A stretch of 64,000 nt of DNA from Pseudomonas sp. PDM16 (GCF_014851865.1 NZ_JACVAM010000004.1:310001-374000); one strand, 5' to 3'; shown: positions 32,373-41,476, counted from the stretch's first letter. The notes: generated from the sequence alone by a model not told the origin. Translations and numbers: made by a program.

Positions 32373-34697
32373 TTAAAGCTCTATGTCATACGAATATTGC
32401 GGGCATCTTGCAATCTCGCCATTTTCCTTGATGCCAAGACCCAACTTGAACCGTCCGGACAGACCGCGAACATCGATGATTGTAGAAAAGCCTGATTTCG
32501 CCATGCTGGACGCATTGAAGTGCTCTTCTAGATCCGGCCTATCGAAGGGTTTTGCATTGCCTGCCAAAGTCTGGTTGCCAGAGGAAAGCAATACCACGTT
32601 CTCGACACCTTTAGGGAAGCCATCTGTTGTAATGCTGTTCCAGCCGGCGAGCTGAAGATATCCATGCGGCTTAATGACTTCAGGTTTGGGCTCAGCGCCA
32701 TTGAGGCTGTCGATCCAGCCCACGCACGTTCGCTCCGAAATATTTGTAGCAGGCTCCAGCATGGTTACACCAAGAATTTTACTGGCAGATTCATCAACAT
32801 TGGCCTTTAGCCCAAAAAATTTAAGCTCAACATGGTCTGACCAGGATTCGTCATTGGGTGTTGCTGAAAGGAATTCAGCCGACACTACTTTTTTACTTGT
32901 CAGGAGCTCATGGCCTCCAAACAAGTCCGCAAATTCTGAGGTAGTTTCAACGAGGGGGGATATCAGGAATTTGGTTTTGGTCATCCCTGACACGACTCGG
33001 TATTCTCTTGTCTGGCCATTACCCAAGACAAGCCTGACCTTCAGTTGCGCAGGTTTGAAAATCGCCGCCCGGACCCTGCCGAAAAAACTGGGATTGATCT
33101 CTGCGGTCATGTATGTCTGACCCTCGAACTCTGGAATCGCGAAGCGCTCGCCAAGCTTTACGACACGTCGTTCGAGCAGGGAAGGAGTTGTGGGTAAATC
33201 GTTGTTTCTTGCAAGAATGGTGTATTTCCCAGAGAACCCGGATAACGTGTACTGGCTATAAATGATAGGCCAGCTTTCCCCGTCCTCCAGGCTCGGCAAG
33301 CGACCATCAATAGGTTCTACCGCGAACACAATGTTTTTGGCGCCTCCCGCACCCTGCAAGTGCCGGGCGTTTTTTTCTATAAGTTCCGGCGTGTATGCCG
33401 AGTAACTCTGAAATATCGGCCTTGGTTTCCACTCGACCCCCGATGATATAAGAGCCACCTGGCCAGCCGAATAGACATCGGTTGAGCCTTCTAGTCGTGG
33501 AAAGCCGGACGTGGACGCAATCTGCTCCATACGATTCTTTACGTCGATGGCGTAACGTTCAGGAGACAGTATCCGGACCTTGAGTCCGCTATAGAAGTTG
33601 ACAATTTCTCTATAAACGTCACCGGGAATAGTGGCTGGCACTATGTATTTGCTTGCGCCAATGACAACCATGCCGGCAAGGCAGCCAGCACATACAGAGC
33701 CAAGGCCTTTGAATGATTGAACGAACGGCCATGAAAGCAGGGAGATCATAAGCAGAGCAATGCCGCTCAGGGTTGTATGGCCATCATCCTCCCGAACAAA
33801 CCCGGCCTTGAGGGCTACGAACAGATAGGCGACAACCAGCATCAAGATCGTCAGGCGAAGATGTTTACTTACAGAGCTGGACAGCAGAAGGCCCGCGCCC
33901 AACACACCGCACCCCGCCAGAAACAACAAGGGGAGGGCAATGCTGTTTTGCAAGGCCATTGCCTCTGTGTAGCCGGAAATTATGTATTGCGAATTTACAA
34001 TGTAAGCCGGGATATCCGAGAGACTTTGACCGCAAGATATCCAAGCAATACATAAAGATGCGACGGGCAGGATGCAATATAGAGCAGCCCAGAAGTAGTG
34101 CCTCCCATGCAGAGCAAAAACTACATTCAAGAACATGCAAAATATACAAAGAGCAGAGGCGTTGAGCTTTACTAGAGGCAGCAGTCCTAGCATCGGAATG
34201 CAAAGCGCCACCAGAAACAGTCTACCTTGGGAGATATTATTTGACGTAGGTGCTCTCGAAATCAAACAAAGAGACGTCAATACAGGGGCGAGCATAAAGA
34301 ACGCGTCCCTGTACGCCCCCAGGGCTAATATTACAAGCGCGCACAGAAAGACCGGAGTGGCTTTCTTGTGGTCCACAAAGATGCCGTAGATTCCGATATA
34401 GATAGCGATGGCTATATAGCAGGAATATGCCAAGTATACCGAGTCGAAGGTCTTCGAGTACACCTCGGTGTAAACATTGGACAGCGGGCCGATGGTAAAT
34501 ATCAGGTCGGTGCCTATTCTAAGCCCTTGCTCGACGCCATGGCTCACCCCCAGATGCCATGAAGGGTCTAATGAATCGAACGGCAAACTTGGGGCAGGTG
34601 AAACAAATGAGCTTATACATGCTACGGCAAGCAGTGTGCAGGCAAGTTTCCAGTATGCCTGGCGGCATGCATAATCCCGGAGCAGCATTTCAAACAT
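32373..34697 (-). CDS. Large polytopic membrane protein of unknown function
   Basis: A 774-residue protein starting at the ATG at 34697 (an ATG at 34688 is also possible; the open frame reaches 35003 but the extra part is unlike a protein start). The first half has about ten hydrophobic helices, beginning with a signal-anchor-like segment and the motif LDPSWHLGVSHG...FTIGPLSNVYTE. The second half, about 330 residues, is soluble and beta-rich and should lie on one side of the membrane. The layout recalls membrane glycosyltransferases of the PMT/GT-C kind, but I see no catalytic motif and do not assign one. Its base composition is visibly richer in A+T than its neighbours and its codon use differs, suggesting transfer. 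The IS3 remnant sits just upstream. Confidence 0.75.
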   Translation of the reverse strand: MFEMLLRDYACRQAYWKLACTLLAVACISSFVSPAPSLPFDSLDPSWHLGVSHGVEQGLRIGTDLIFTIGPLSNVYTEVYSKTFDSVYLAYSCYIAIAIYIGIYGIFVDHKKATPVFLCALVILALGAYRDAFFMLAPVLTSLCLISRAPTSNNISQGRLFLVALCIPMLGLLPLVKLNASALCIFCMFLNVVFALHGRHYFWAALYCILPVASLCIAWISCGQSLSDIPAYIVNSQYIISGYTEAMALQNSIALPLLFLAGCGVLGAGLLLSSSVSKHLRLTILMLVVAYLFVALKAGFVREDDGHTTLSGIALLMISLLSWPFVQSFKGLGSVCAGCLAGMVVIGASKYIVPATIPGDVYREIVNFYSGLKVRILSPERYAIDVKNRMEQIASTSGFPRLEGSTDVYSAGQVALISSGVEWKPRPIFQSYSAYTPELIEKNARHLQGAGGAKNIVFAVEPIDGRLPSLEDGESWPIIYSQYTLSGFSGKYTILARNNDLPTTPSLLERRVVKLGERFAIPEFEGQTYMTAEINPSFFGRVRAAIFKPAQLKVRLVLGNGQTREYRVVSGMTKTKFLISPLVETTSEFADLFGGHELLTSKKVVSAEFLSATPNDESWSDHVELKFFGLKANVDESASKILGVTMLEPATNISERTCVGWIDSLNGAEPKPEVIKPHGYLQLAGWNSITTDGFPKGVENVVLLSSGNQTLAGNAKPFDRPDLEEHFNASSMAKSGFSTIIDVRGLSGRFKLGLGIKENGEIARCPQYSYDIEL

Positions 34698-34834
34698 CCC
34701 ACTCGATCCCTTCAAAGTCGCCTCAAAAAGCAAGCACGATACAGGGTTGTTACTCCATTCCCACGGGCATTCCCTCCGAAAACCGGTGCTCGCTGGAAGT
34801 GAATCTTCTCCCAGTAGGATCAAGGATCCTTGGC

Positions 34835-35152
34835 GTGAGGGCATCGCGCTTTCAGGCCGCCAGATCATTGCCATTATCAAGCAGGCCGATCCGGGGAACG
34901 CACAACCAGTGCTCCGGCCCACGCTTCCTGCACCTGCGCAACGCAAAAAGACTGCAGCTGGAATCCTATCGATCAACCTACGTATCAAACCACCCAGGCG
35001 CATCGTACGGGAAGGACCGGAGTCCTTGGTGGTGCCCGAGGCAATCAGCCACTACTGGTCGATGTGGCTCTATGTACGATCAGTCAGCGGATGGCCGCTC
35101 GCTGCCGGCGGACCGGGTGGTGCGCGCACTGGATCGGGCGTGGCAAGCCTGA
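34835..35152 (+). pseudogene. Decayed IS3-family transposase (OrfA and OrfB fragments)
   Basis: Two overlapping frames together recover pieces of an IS3-family transposase. An OrfA start (VRASRFQ in one frame, then GRQIIAIIKQADPG in the next) resembles the usual SRFSxSQIIAILKQAEAG. From 34960, NLRIKPPRRIVREGPESL followed by VPEAISHYWSM matches the OrfB stretch before the first catalytic Asp. The frame then shifts to SMYDQSADGRS and, after a deletion, LPADRVVRALDR, ending at a stop at 35152. The DDE core and both ends are missing, so it is dead. I see no gene otherwise in 34698-35244. Confidence 0.7.
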
Positions 35153-35205
35153 CAACGGCCAGATTGTGTCAGCAGGCTATAGTCCGAGCCGAGAACATGG
35201 CATTC

Positions 35206-35231
35206 CCCTGCAGACACTTTTACCTGCAGGG
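35206..35231 (-). terminator. Stem-loop after the GNAT gene
   Basis: Exact 8-base arms CCCTGCAG and CTGCAGGG around a 10-base loop lie 14 bases beyond the stop of the minus-strand acetyltransferase. There is no T tract, so it could also simply stabilise the mRNA end. Confidence 0.45.
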
Positions 35232-35244
35232 TCGCCGCGTTTAT

Positions 35245-35766
35245 TTAGGCGATGGTGTCGTCGTTATCCGCTTGCCAATACCAGAACAGGGCGATTTCGG
35301 GCCGGATCTGGTTCAGCAGACCGCGATAGAGATCGAGGTCGACACCGCGTAGACGAAAGCCGTGGCGTTCGTAGAGGCGGCAGGCGGCCAGGTTGTTGTG
35401 CTGGGTTTCCAGCATGATGCCGGGCAGCCCCTGCCGCAGGCACCAGGCCTTGGCGTGCCGGAGCAGGGCGGCGGCCACGCCGACACGGCGAAGGTTGCGA
35501 GCGACGGCAATGTCCTCGATCAGTGCATAACCGTTCCACGCCCTGGACAGCACAATGATACCGGCCAGCTCACCGTTCAGGTGAGCGGCGAACATTTCTC
35601 CGCCGTCTTCCTCGCCTTCGTCGGCGTAGGTCTTTTCATAGGGTTCCACGGCAACGGCATCGTAGGTGAAGATTCCTTCGCAGAGACTGATCCGCAGCTC
35701 CGCAGTCACGGTGAAGCTGCGATCGAACGTGGGGGGCGGGCCTATGCAGGGGAGGATGCTGATCAT
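35245..35766 (-). CDS. GNAT N-acetyltransferase, streptothricin-acetyltransferase-like
   Basis: A 173-residue GNAT enzyme. The acetyl-CoA loop is in LIEDIAVARNLRRVGVAAAL, and the C-terminal half (IMLETQHNNLAACRLYERHGF, then VDLDLYRGL and EIALFWYW) follows the pattern of Sat-type streptothricin acetyltransferases, including the characteristic FWYW ending. These acetylate the beta-lysine amine of streptothricin; whether this one confers resistance or acts on another amine is unknown. It lies 45 bases downstream of ybhN, in the same direction, next to the IS remnant. Confidence 0.82.
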   Translation of the reverse strand: MISILPCIGPPPTFDRSFTVTAELRISLCEGIFTYDAVAVEPYEKTYADEGEEDGGEMFAAHLNGELAGIIVLSRAWNGYALIEDIAVARNLRRVGVAAALLRHAKAWCLRQGLPGIMLETQHNNLAACRLYERHGFRLRGVDLDLYRGLLNQIRPEIALFWYWQADNDDTIA

Positions 35767-35811
35767 GATGTTAACTGGCGCTGAGGGTACAGCCGGCCGT
35801 TATACACCCAC

Positions 35812-36795
35812 TCAGGTCCCCTCCGTCTTCAGTCTTCCGGATTGCTGTGACTTCTGGCGCAGGTGCTTGGCTCGCTTCTCCAGAACCAGATACACCACTA
35901 CGGCCACCAGCAGCGGTAGCAACAGGTAGATGGCGCGATAGCCGATCAAGGCGGCCAGTACGGCCCCCTTCGAGGCCTGGTCCTGCAGCATGGCGATGAA
36001 TACCGCCTCCAGAACACCGAGACCGGCGGGAATATGGGTGATCACTCCGGCGATGCTGCTGACCAGCATGATGCCCAGCACCGTCGGGTAATCGATGCCG
36101 CTCGGCAACAACAGGAACACCAGCAGGCTGGACAGCGACCAGTTGCACATCGACATGCCTGCCTGGGTCAGCGCCAGCTTCAACGATGGCAGCGTCACCT
36201 CATGCTCACGCCAGGACCAGGACCGGCGCTTGGCAAAGCGGCAGGCTAGCAGATAGGTTGCCGCTACCAGCAGCAGGCAGACGCCAATCACCTGCAGAGC
36301 GGTGGTACCGATCGCCCATTGATCCGGCAGACGTACGAGGCGCAGGGAAAATACGCTGCCGGCGAGAATCACGTAGCCGAGCCAGTTGGTGATCAGGCTG
36401 AAGGTGAGGATGCGCGTGACCGTGGCCACGCCCAGCCCCAGCCGCGAGTAGAGGCGATAGCGCAGGGCGATGGCGCCCACCCAGGAGCTGAGGTTGAGGT
36501 TGAAGGCGTAACAGACGAACGTCAGTGGCAGTATCTGTCGCGCAGGCAGGTGATGGCCGGTGTAGGCCCTACCCAGCAGATCGTAGCTGGCGAAAAGCAG
36601 GAAGCTAGTAGCGGTGATACCCACACAGGCTGCCAGCGTCAGTGGGCTGTAGCTGCGCAGCGCCTGCACCACGTCGTTCCATTCCAGATTCTTCACCAAC
36701 AGGAACAGCAGTACCGGTACCAGGATGAAGAAAAGGGCGGTGAGCAGTCGCTTGCCCCAGCGAATCCAGGGATTGGGATTTTGCTTCTGGCTCAT
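35812..36795 (-). CDS. YbhN / lysylphosphatidylglycerol synthetase transmembrane-domain protein (UPF0104)
   Basis: A 327-residue inner-membrane protein with about eight helices of the lysyl-phosphatidylglycerol synthase flippase-type domain (YbhN family). Visible landmarks are FNLNLSSWVGAIALRYRLY and VITHIPAGLGVLEAVFIAML. There is no lysyltransferase domain. It overlaps clsB as ATGA, and the order ybhP-clsB-ybhN is the same as in E. coli, so a role in cardiolipin placement or transport is a fair inference. The frame extends 65 codons upstream within clsB, which is spurious. Confidence 0.88.
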   Translation of the reverse strand: MSQKQNPNPWIRWGKRLLTALFFILVPVLLFLLVKNLEWNDVVQALRSYSPLTLAACVGITATSFLLFASYDLLGRAYTGHHLPARQILPLTFVCYAFNLNLSSWVGAIALRYRLYSRLGLGVATVTRILTFSLITNWLGYVILAGSVFSLRLVRLPDQWAIGTTALQVIGVCLLLVAATYLLACRFAKRRSWSWREHEVTLPSLKLALTQAGMSMCNWSLSSLLVFLLLPSGIDYPTVLGIMLVSSIAGVITHIPAGLGVLEAVFIAMLQDQASKGAVLAALIGYRAIYLLLPLLVAVVVYLVLEKRAKHLRQKSQQSGRLKTEGT

Positions 36796-38003
36796 GATGG
36801 CTTGCCCTGCTCGAAGCAGGCCTGCGCCGGTCCGTCCTGATCGGGTCGCACGGAGGCCAGGCGCGGCGAGTGCGCCGGAAACTTGCCGGCGATGGCGGGG
36901 AACAGACGGGTGAAGTGAAAGCACATGAAGATCAGCGGCGCCCGCCACCAGTATCCGCGGATGACACGCTCCAGGCTGATGCGCTTGCAATGGTCGCTGG
37001 CCAGGCCTTGCAGGTGATCATGCAACTGCTGATTGAACTTCGCATCGCGGATGATCAGGTTCGCCTCGAGGTTCAGCGCCAGGCTCAAGGGGTCGAGGTT
37101 GCTGGAGCCCACGGTAGCCCACTCGCTGTCGGCCAGCGCCACCTTGCCGTGCAGAGGGCGCTGGCAGTACTCGAATATCTCCACGCCGTCGCGCAGCAGA
37201 TAGTTGTAGAGCAGTCGAGAGAATCCCCGGGCCCAGGGCATGTCCGGCTGGCCCTGCAGAATTAGCGTCACCCGCACGCCCCGGCGGGCCGCGTTGCGCA
37301 TCTCACGCAGCAGCCGGTAACCGGGAAAGAAATAGGCGTTGGCGATCACCAGACGCTGGTTGGCTGCTCGAATGGCCATCAGATACTGAGACTCGATGTC
37401 CCGGCTGTGCCTGGCATTGTCGCGAACCGACAGGAGCATGCGGGTATCGCCGACGAAGCGGGTCTTCGGCTGGATGTCGCTGGGCGCGTCCAGCGCTGGG
37501 CGCATGAGTCGCAGGCTGGCCTTGTGCACATCCGCCACCACCGGCCCCGTGACCTCCACCGCGTAGTCCTGCTTGGCCATCGGGCCGAAGTCGCCCAGGT
37601 GATCCGCCGAATAGTTGATGCCGCCGACGAAGGCGCGCTCGCCGTCGATCACCACGATCTTGCGATGCAGACGGCGGAACAGATTGGTGCGTACGCCCAG
37701 GCGGCGGGGGCTGGGATCGAATACGTGGAGCTTGACTCCGGCGGCGACCATGTCGGCGACGAACTCGCGGCTGAGGTCGGCCGTGCCATAGCCATCCACC
37801 GTCAGCTCCACGCGCACGCCCCGCTGGGCGGCGGCGATCAGCACCTGCTGCAGCTCGTTGCCGACCTTGTCCTCGAAGATGATGAAGGTCTCGATCAGCA
37901 CCTCATGGCGGGCTGCACGGATGCATTCGAACACCCGCGGGTAGTACTCCTCGCCGTTGATCAGCAGTTGTACCTGGTTGCCTTCGCGCCACTCGTAATT
38001 CAT
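36792..38003 (-). CDS. clsB: Cardiolipin synthase B (phospholipase D family)
   Basis: A 403-residue enzyme with two PLD-type H-K-D motifs: HRKIVVIDGERAFVGGINYS in the first half and HGKVALADSEWATVGSSNLD in the second. ClsB-type synthases make cardiolipin, or phosphatidylglycerol, from phospholipids at the inner membrane. There is no N-terminal transmembrane pair, which fits ClsB rather than ClsA. The enzyme lies between YbhP-like and YbhN-like genes with 4-base overlaps at both ends, matching the E. coli ybhP-clsB-ybhN arrangement. Confidence 0.92.
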   Translation of the reverse strand: MNYEWREGNQVQLLINGEEYYPRVFECIRAARHEVLIETFIIFEDKVGNELQQVLIAAAQRGVRVELTVDGYGTADLSREFVADMVAAGVKLHVFDPSPRRLGVRTNLFRRLHRKIVVIDGERAFVGGINYSADHLGDFGPMAKQDYAVEVTGPVVADVHKASLRLMRPALDAPSDIQPKTRFVGDTRMLLSVRDNARHSRDIESQYLMAIRAANQRLVIANAYFFPGYRLLREMRNAARRGVRVTLILQGQPDMPWARGFSRLLYNYLLRDGVEIFEYCQRPLHGKVALADSEWATVGSSNLDPLSLALNLEANLIIRDAKFNQQLHDHLQGLASDHCKRISLERVIRGYWWRAPLIFMCFHFTRLFPAIAGKFPAHSPRLASVRPDQDGPAQACFEQGKPS

Positions 38004-38782
38004 AGGTGGATCTCCACGGCCAGGGGGGCATGGTCGGAAAGGTGTGACCAGGGATGGGTAGAAAGCACGACCGGCTCGTGGCTGGTGACGTTGCGTACGT
38101 AGATTCGATCCAGCCGCAGCACTGGCCAGCGGGCGGGAAAGCTTCGGGCGGGCTCGCCGAACTCGCTGGCGAACACCTCGTGCATACGCTGCTCGGCAAG
38201 GATGCTGCTGGCACGCAGGCGCCAGTCGTTGAAGTCACCAGCGACAATCACCGGGTCGTCGGCCGGCAAGCGCTCCAGCAGGCCGCAGAGCAGTGCCAGC
38301 TGCTGGCGCCGGTGTCCTTCGCGCAGGCCCAGGTGCACGCAGATCGCATGCACCTGGCGTGGGCCAGGCACATCCAGCACGCAATGCAACAGGCCGCGTT
38401 GCTCGACCACGCCGATGGATACGTCGAAGTTCTCGTAATGGCTGATGGGAAATTTGCTCATCAGCGCATTGCCATGATCGCCGTCGGGATAGACGGCGTT
38501 GCGCCCATAGGCGAACTGCGGCCACATGCTGTCGGCCAGGAACTCGTAGTGTGGTGTCTCAGGCCAGTTCTGGTGGCGCCTGGCGTGACGCTGGTGGGTA
38601 CCCAGCACCTCCTGCAGGAATACCACGTCGGCAGCGGTGGCACGCACCGCCGTGCGCAGCTCGGGCAGGATGAAGCGCCGGTTGAGCGGGGTGAACCCCT
38701 TGTGGGTGTTGATCGTGAGCAGCTTGATCCGATGGACGGCCGGGGCGCTGTCCACGGTCATGATCGGCAGGGATTCGGTCAT
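38000..38782 (-). CDS. YbhP-like endonuclease/exonuclease/phosphatase family protein
   Basis: A 260-residue protein of the DNase I-like EEP superfamily. Catalytic landmarks are LTINTHKG, FLQEVLG (metal-binding Glu), VIVAGDFNDWR and LSDHAPLAVEI. Members act on phosphodiesters, including nucleic acids and lipid headgroups; its place before clsB suggests a phospholipid-related substrate, which is inference. It overlaps DUF72 upstream and clsB downstream by 4 bases each. Confidence 0.88.
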   Translation of the reverse strand: MTESLPIMTVDSAPAVHRIKLLTINTHKGFTPLNRRFILPELRTAVRATAADVVFLQEVLGTHQRHARRHQNWPETPHYEFLADSMWPQFAYGRNAVYPDGDHGNALMSKFPISHYENFDVSIGVVEQRGLLHCVLDVPGPRQVHAICVHLGLREGHRRQQLALLCGLLERLPADDPVIVAGDFNDWRLRASSILAEQRMHEVFASEFGEPARSFPARWPVLRLDRIYVRNVTSHEPVVLSTHPWSHLSDHAPLAVEIHL

Positions 38783-39678
38783 ACCAGGGCTCCTTGGCGA
38801 GGCTGCGGTAAACGCCCGAGTCGCTCCAGCAGCTGACGGGCGTCATAGGGCGCACGTACCTTCACGTCGTTGTCGAAGTAGCAGTAGAGATCGCGCTGGC
38901 GCCTGGTTGGCTTATGTGTGCGGTCGATCAGGTGGGCGTCATCCGGTTGGCTGCCGGAGGTCCAGGCCTCGATGCGCTTTTGCCAACGCAGAAGCGCCTG
39001 ATCCGAATAGCCGCTGGCATAGAGCTCGGCATCGCCGTGCAGGCGCATGTAGACGAAGTCGGCGGTGACATCTTCCACATAGGGCCACTTGCCTGCCGTG
39101 TCCGCCACGACCAGGGCTACCTTGTACCGGCGCAGCAGGGCGGCGAACTCGGGGTTCACGAAGCTGGCGTTACGGATCTCGACGGCATGACGCAGCGGAC
39201 CATCCGGTTTCGCATCCAGATAGCCCGTTACATGCAGACGTGCATCGGCGCGGCGGGCCAGCGTGCGGGCCTGGTCGGTGTCATGGGGCAGCTGAGCGAG
39301 AAAGGAATCGAACAGTTCGGCGTCGAAGCGGAAGCTCGGCGGGAACTGCCAGAGGAATGGCCCCAGCTTTTCCTTCAGCTGCAGCGGACCGGAGGCGTAG
39401 AAATTGGCCAGCGGCTGGGCCACCTCGCTTAGTCGCAGTACGTGGGTGATGTAACGGGGGGCCTTGACGCTGAAAACGAAGTCCTCCGGCGTGTCGGCAT
39501 ACCAACTGGCGTAACGTTGCGGCGTCTGCAGACCGTAGAAAGAGCCATTGATCTCGATACTGTTGACCTCCCGCGAAGCGAACTCCAGCTCTCGGCGCTG
39601 GGCCAGCCCCTTGGGGTAGAAGTCGCCACGCCACGGGGCGTAGCGCCATCCGGAAATACCGATACGGATATCGCTCAT
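38779..39678 (-). CDS. DUF72 family protein
   Basis: A 299-residue DUF72 (YecE-like) protein with a predicted TIM-barrel fold: IGISGWRYAPWRGDFYPKG at the start, then VNSIEINGSFYGLQ, FVFSVKAPRYITH, VEIRNASF and YMRLHGDAELY. Function is unknown in spite of wide distribution. The ATG at 39678 has AGGAG upstream; the frame runs 31 codons further but is not conserved-looking. It is 55 bases downstream of the alcohol dehydrogenase and overlaps the YbhP gene. Confidence 0.88.
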   Translation of the reverse strand: MSDIRIGISGWRYAPWRGDFYPKGLAQRRELEFASREVNSIEINGSFYGLQTPQRYASWYADTPEDFVFSVKAPRYITHVLRLSEVAQPLANFYASGPLQLKEKLGPFLWQFPPSFRFDAELFDSFLAQLPHDTDQARTLARRADARLHVTGYLDAKPDGPLRHAVEIRNASFVNPEFAALLRRYKVALVVADTAGKWPYVEDVTADFVYMRLHGDAELYASGYSDQALLRWQKRIEAWTSGSQPDDAHLIDRTHKPTRRQRDLYCYFDNDVKVRAPYDARQLLERLGRLPQPRQGALV

Positions 39679-39733
39679 GGAACTCCTCAGGTCCTCTTTC
39701 CGATGCCGCCGGTGTGGCGACGTTCCAGTACGC

Positions 39734-41017
39734 CTATGACTTCGTCGCGGTGGCACCCTCGATTGCCTCATCGAGGCGGCTTTCCCGGACGTCCTCCTCG
39801 CTGCCGCCTCCCAGCTGCATCTGCTGCGGGTGAAGCTCCACCTTTATCCAGCCCTGGTCGCGCCGGTCGAAAGCCTTGAAGGCCTCAATCGCATCGCTCA
39901 TGGGCTTGACCTGGGTAAGAATCTTGGCCGGATCGATGCGATGGTTGAGCACCAGATCGATCAGCCGCGGAATGTATTTGCGGTGATGGCAGTTACCCAT
40001 GTTGATGGTCAGGTTCTTGTTCATCGCCAAGCCGATGGGGAAGTAGCGGGCCTGCTGCGGGTAAACGCCGATGATCGACAGGGTTCCCGCCTTGTCCAGC
40101 GCCTCCACTGCCCACTGCAACGCCTGACTCGGCGCCGATCCGGGATGCCAGTTGGCGCCGTCCGGGTGGGTCTTGGGGGCCACCGCGGCCACTTCCTCGC
40201 GGAAGGCGCTGACCTCCTGGCTACCGGCATGGCAGGAGCATTCTGCGTCGACGCCGACGGCATCGATGGCCCGGTCCACTCCGATGCCGTTGGTCAATCG
40301 ACGGAGGGTCTGAACCGGGTCTTCATCGTCGAAATTGATCACCTCCGCGCCCTGCTGACGGGCCATGCGCAGGCGGTCCTCCAGGTGGTCGATGGCGAAT
40401 ACACGGGCCGCACCGAGCAGCTTGGCGCTGGCAATGGCGAACTGGCCGACCGGTCCGCAACCGAACACGGCTACCGTATCGCCGTGAGTGATCTCGGCCA
40501 TCTCGGCGCCGAAGTAGCCGGTGGGGAATATGTCCGACAGCAGGATGGCTTGGTCGTCGCTGATCTCGCTGGGCAACCGCACCAGGCCAACATGGGCGAA
40601 TGGAATGCGGGCCTTCTCGGCCTGCAATCCGTGGAACGACCCAGACGGTGAAGGGCCACCGAAGAAAGCCGTACCAGCCCCCTTGCCATTTGGATTGGCG
40701 TCATCGCATTGGGCGTAGTAGCCAGCGCGGCAGTACGCGCAGTTGCCGCAGGCGATGGTGGAGGGGATCACCACTCGATCGCCAACCTGCAGGTTGCGTA
40801 CGTCCGCCCCCAGCGCCTCGATTATCCCGACGCCCTCATGGCCGAGAATGGTGCCCTTCGCCATGCCGCCGACTGTGCCGCGCACGAAGTGCAGGTCAGT
40901 GCCGCAGATGGCGGAAGCGGTCAGGCGGACGATGGCGTCGGTTGGTTCTTGCAGAATGGGCTCGGGCACGTCATCGAGACGAATGTCGCCCACATCATGG
41001 AATACTACGGCTTTCAT
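39734..41017 (-). CDS. Zinc-dependent alcohol/formaldehyde dehydrogenase (MDR family)
   Basis: A 427-residue medium-chain dehydrogenase. The catalytic zinc site is seen in ICGTDLHF and GHEGVGII, the structural zinc cysteines in CGNCAYCRAGYYAQC, and the NAD(P)-binding loop in VFGCGPVGQFAIA. The length and a long insertion after the cofactor domain (with CSCH near residue 258) resemble glutathione-independent formaldehyde dehydrogenases. A Gln/Gly-rich tail of about 35 residues follows the domain. It forms a probable operon with the CBS protein upstream and DUF72 downstream. The true substrate is not visible. Confidence 0.88.
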   Translation of the reverse strand: MKAVVFHDVGDIRLDDVPEPILQEPTDAIVRLTASAICGTDLHFVRGTVGGMAKGTILGHEGVGIIEALGADVRNLQVGDRVVIPSTIACGNCAYCRAGYYAQCDDANPNGKGAGTAFFGGPSPSGSFHGLQAEKARIPFAHVGLVRLPSEISDDQAILLSDIFPTGYFGAEMAEITHGDTVAVFGCGPVGQFAIASAKLLGAARVFAIDHLEDRLRMARQQGAEVINFDDEDPVQTLRRLTNGIGVDRAIDAVGVDAECSCHAGSQEVSAFREEVAAVAPKTHPDGANWHPGSAPSQALQWAVEALDKAGTLSIIGVYPQQARYFPIGLAMNKNLTINMGNCHHRKYIPRLIDLVLNHRIDPAKILTQVKPMSDAIEAFKAFDRRDQGWIKVELHPQQMQLGGGSEEDVRESRLDEAIEGATATKS

Positions 41018-41041
41018 ACTGTTCTCCGCGCCCGAGGGGCC

Positions 41042-41449
41042 TCAGTGGGCCTGGGCGACGCCGCGCAGTACGGTGCCGCTGCTCCTGTCGCTGCGGGCAC
41101 TGGCGATGTTGCCGAGAGAGACCACGCCGATCAGGCGCTTCTCACGGGTGAGCACCGGCAGGCGTCGCTTCTGAATGTCTGCCATGTTCTGGGCCACGTG
41201 CTGCACGTCCTCGAAGCAGTAGCAGACGTTGCCACTCATGATCTGCCGCACCGGGGTGTCGCCGTGCAGGCCCTCGGCCACGGCACGCAGGGCAATGTCG
41301 CGGTCGGTGAGCATGCCCACCAGGCGATCGTTCTCTTCCACCAGCAGCGCACCACTGTCGATGCGCGCCATCAGTGCGGCCGCCTCGCGGATGCTTTCCT
41401 CGGGGCGCACTGTCTGCACGTTGCGGGTCATGATCTCGTTGATTTTCAT
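41042..41449 (-). CDS. CBS-domain pair protein
   Basis: A 135-residue protein made of two CBS domains (IMTRNVQTVRPEESIREAA, GMLTDRDIALR, then IMSGNVCYCFEDVQHVA, GVVSLGNIA). CBS pairs bind adenosyl nucleotides and act as energy or ionic-strength sensors. A C-terminal tail is short. It leads the operon with the alcohol dehydrogenase, 24 bases away. It lies 190 bases from the end of glgX; that gap holds a hairpin at 41477-41492. Confidence 0.88.
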   Translation of the reverse strand: MKINEIMTRNVQTVRPEESIREAAALMARIDSGALLVEENDRLVGMLTDRDIALRAVAEGLHGDTPVRQIMSGNVCYCFEDVQHVAQNMADIQKRRLPVLTREKRLIGVVSLGNIASARSDRSSGTVLRGVAQAH

Positions 41450-41476
41450 GCCTTCCTCCTGTGTCGAAAGTGGCGA

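Noticed and set aside
34698..35003. N-terminal extension of the large membrane protein
   Set aside because: The extra 102 residues look like random Arg/Ser-rich coding, differ in composition and lie against the IS remnant; the ATG at 34697 precedes a normal membrane start.
34747..35352. 201-residue open frame on the plus strand as an intact gene
   Set aside because: Only its middle resembles a transposase and the homology jumps between frames, so it was treated as a decayed IS3 element.
36796..36990. 65-residue N-terminal extension of YbhN
   Set aside because: It lies inside clsB in another frame; the ATGA overlap at 36795 is the natural start.
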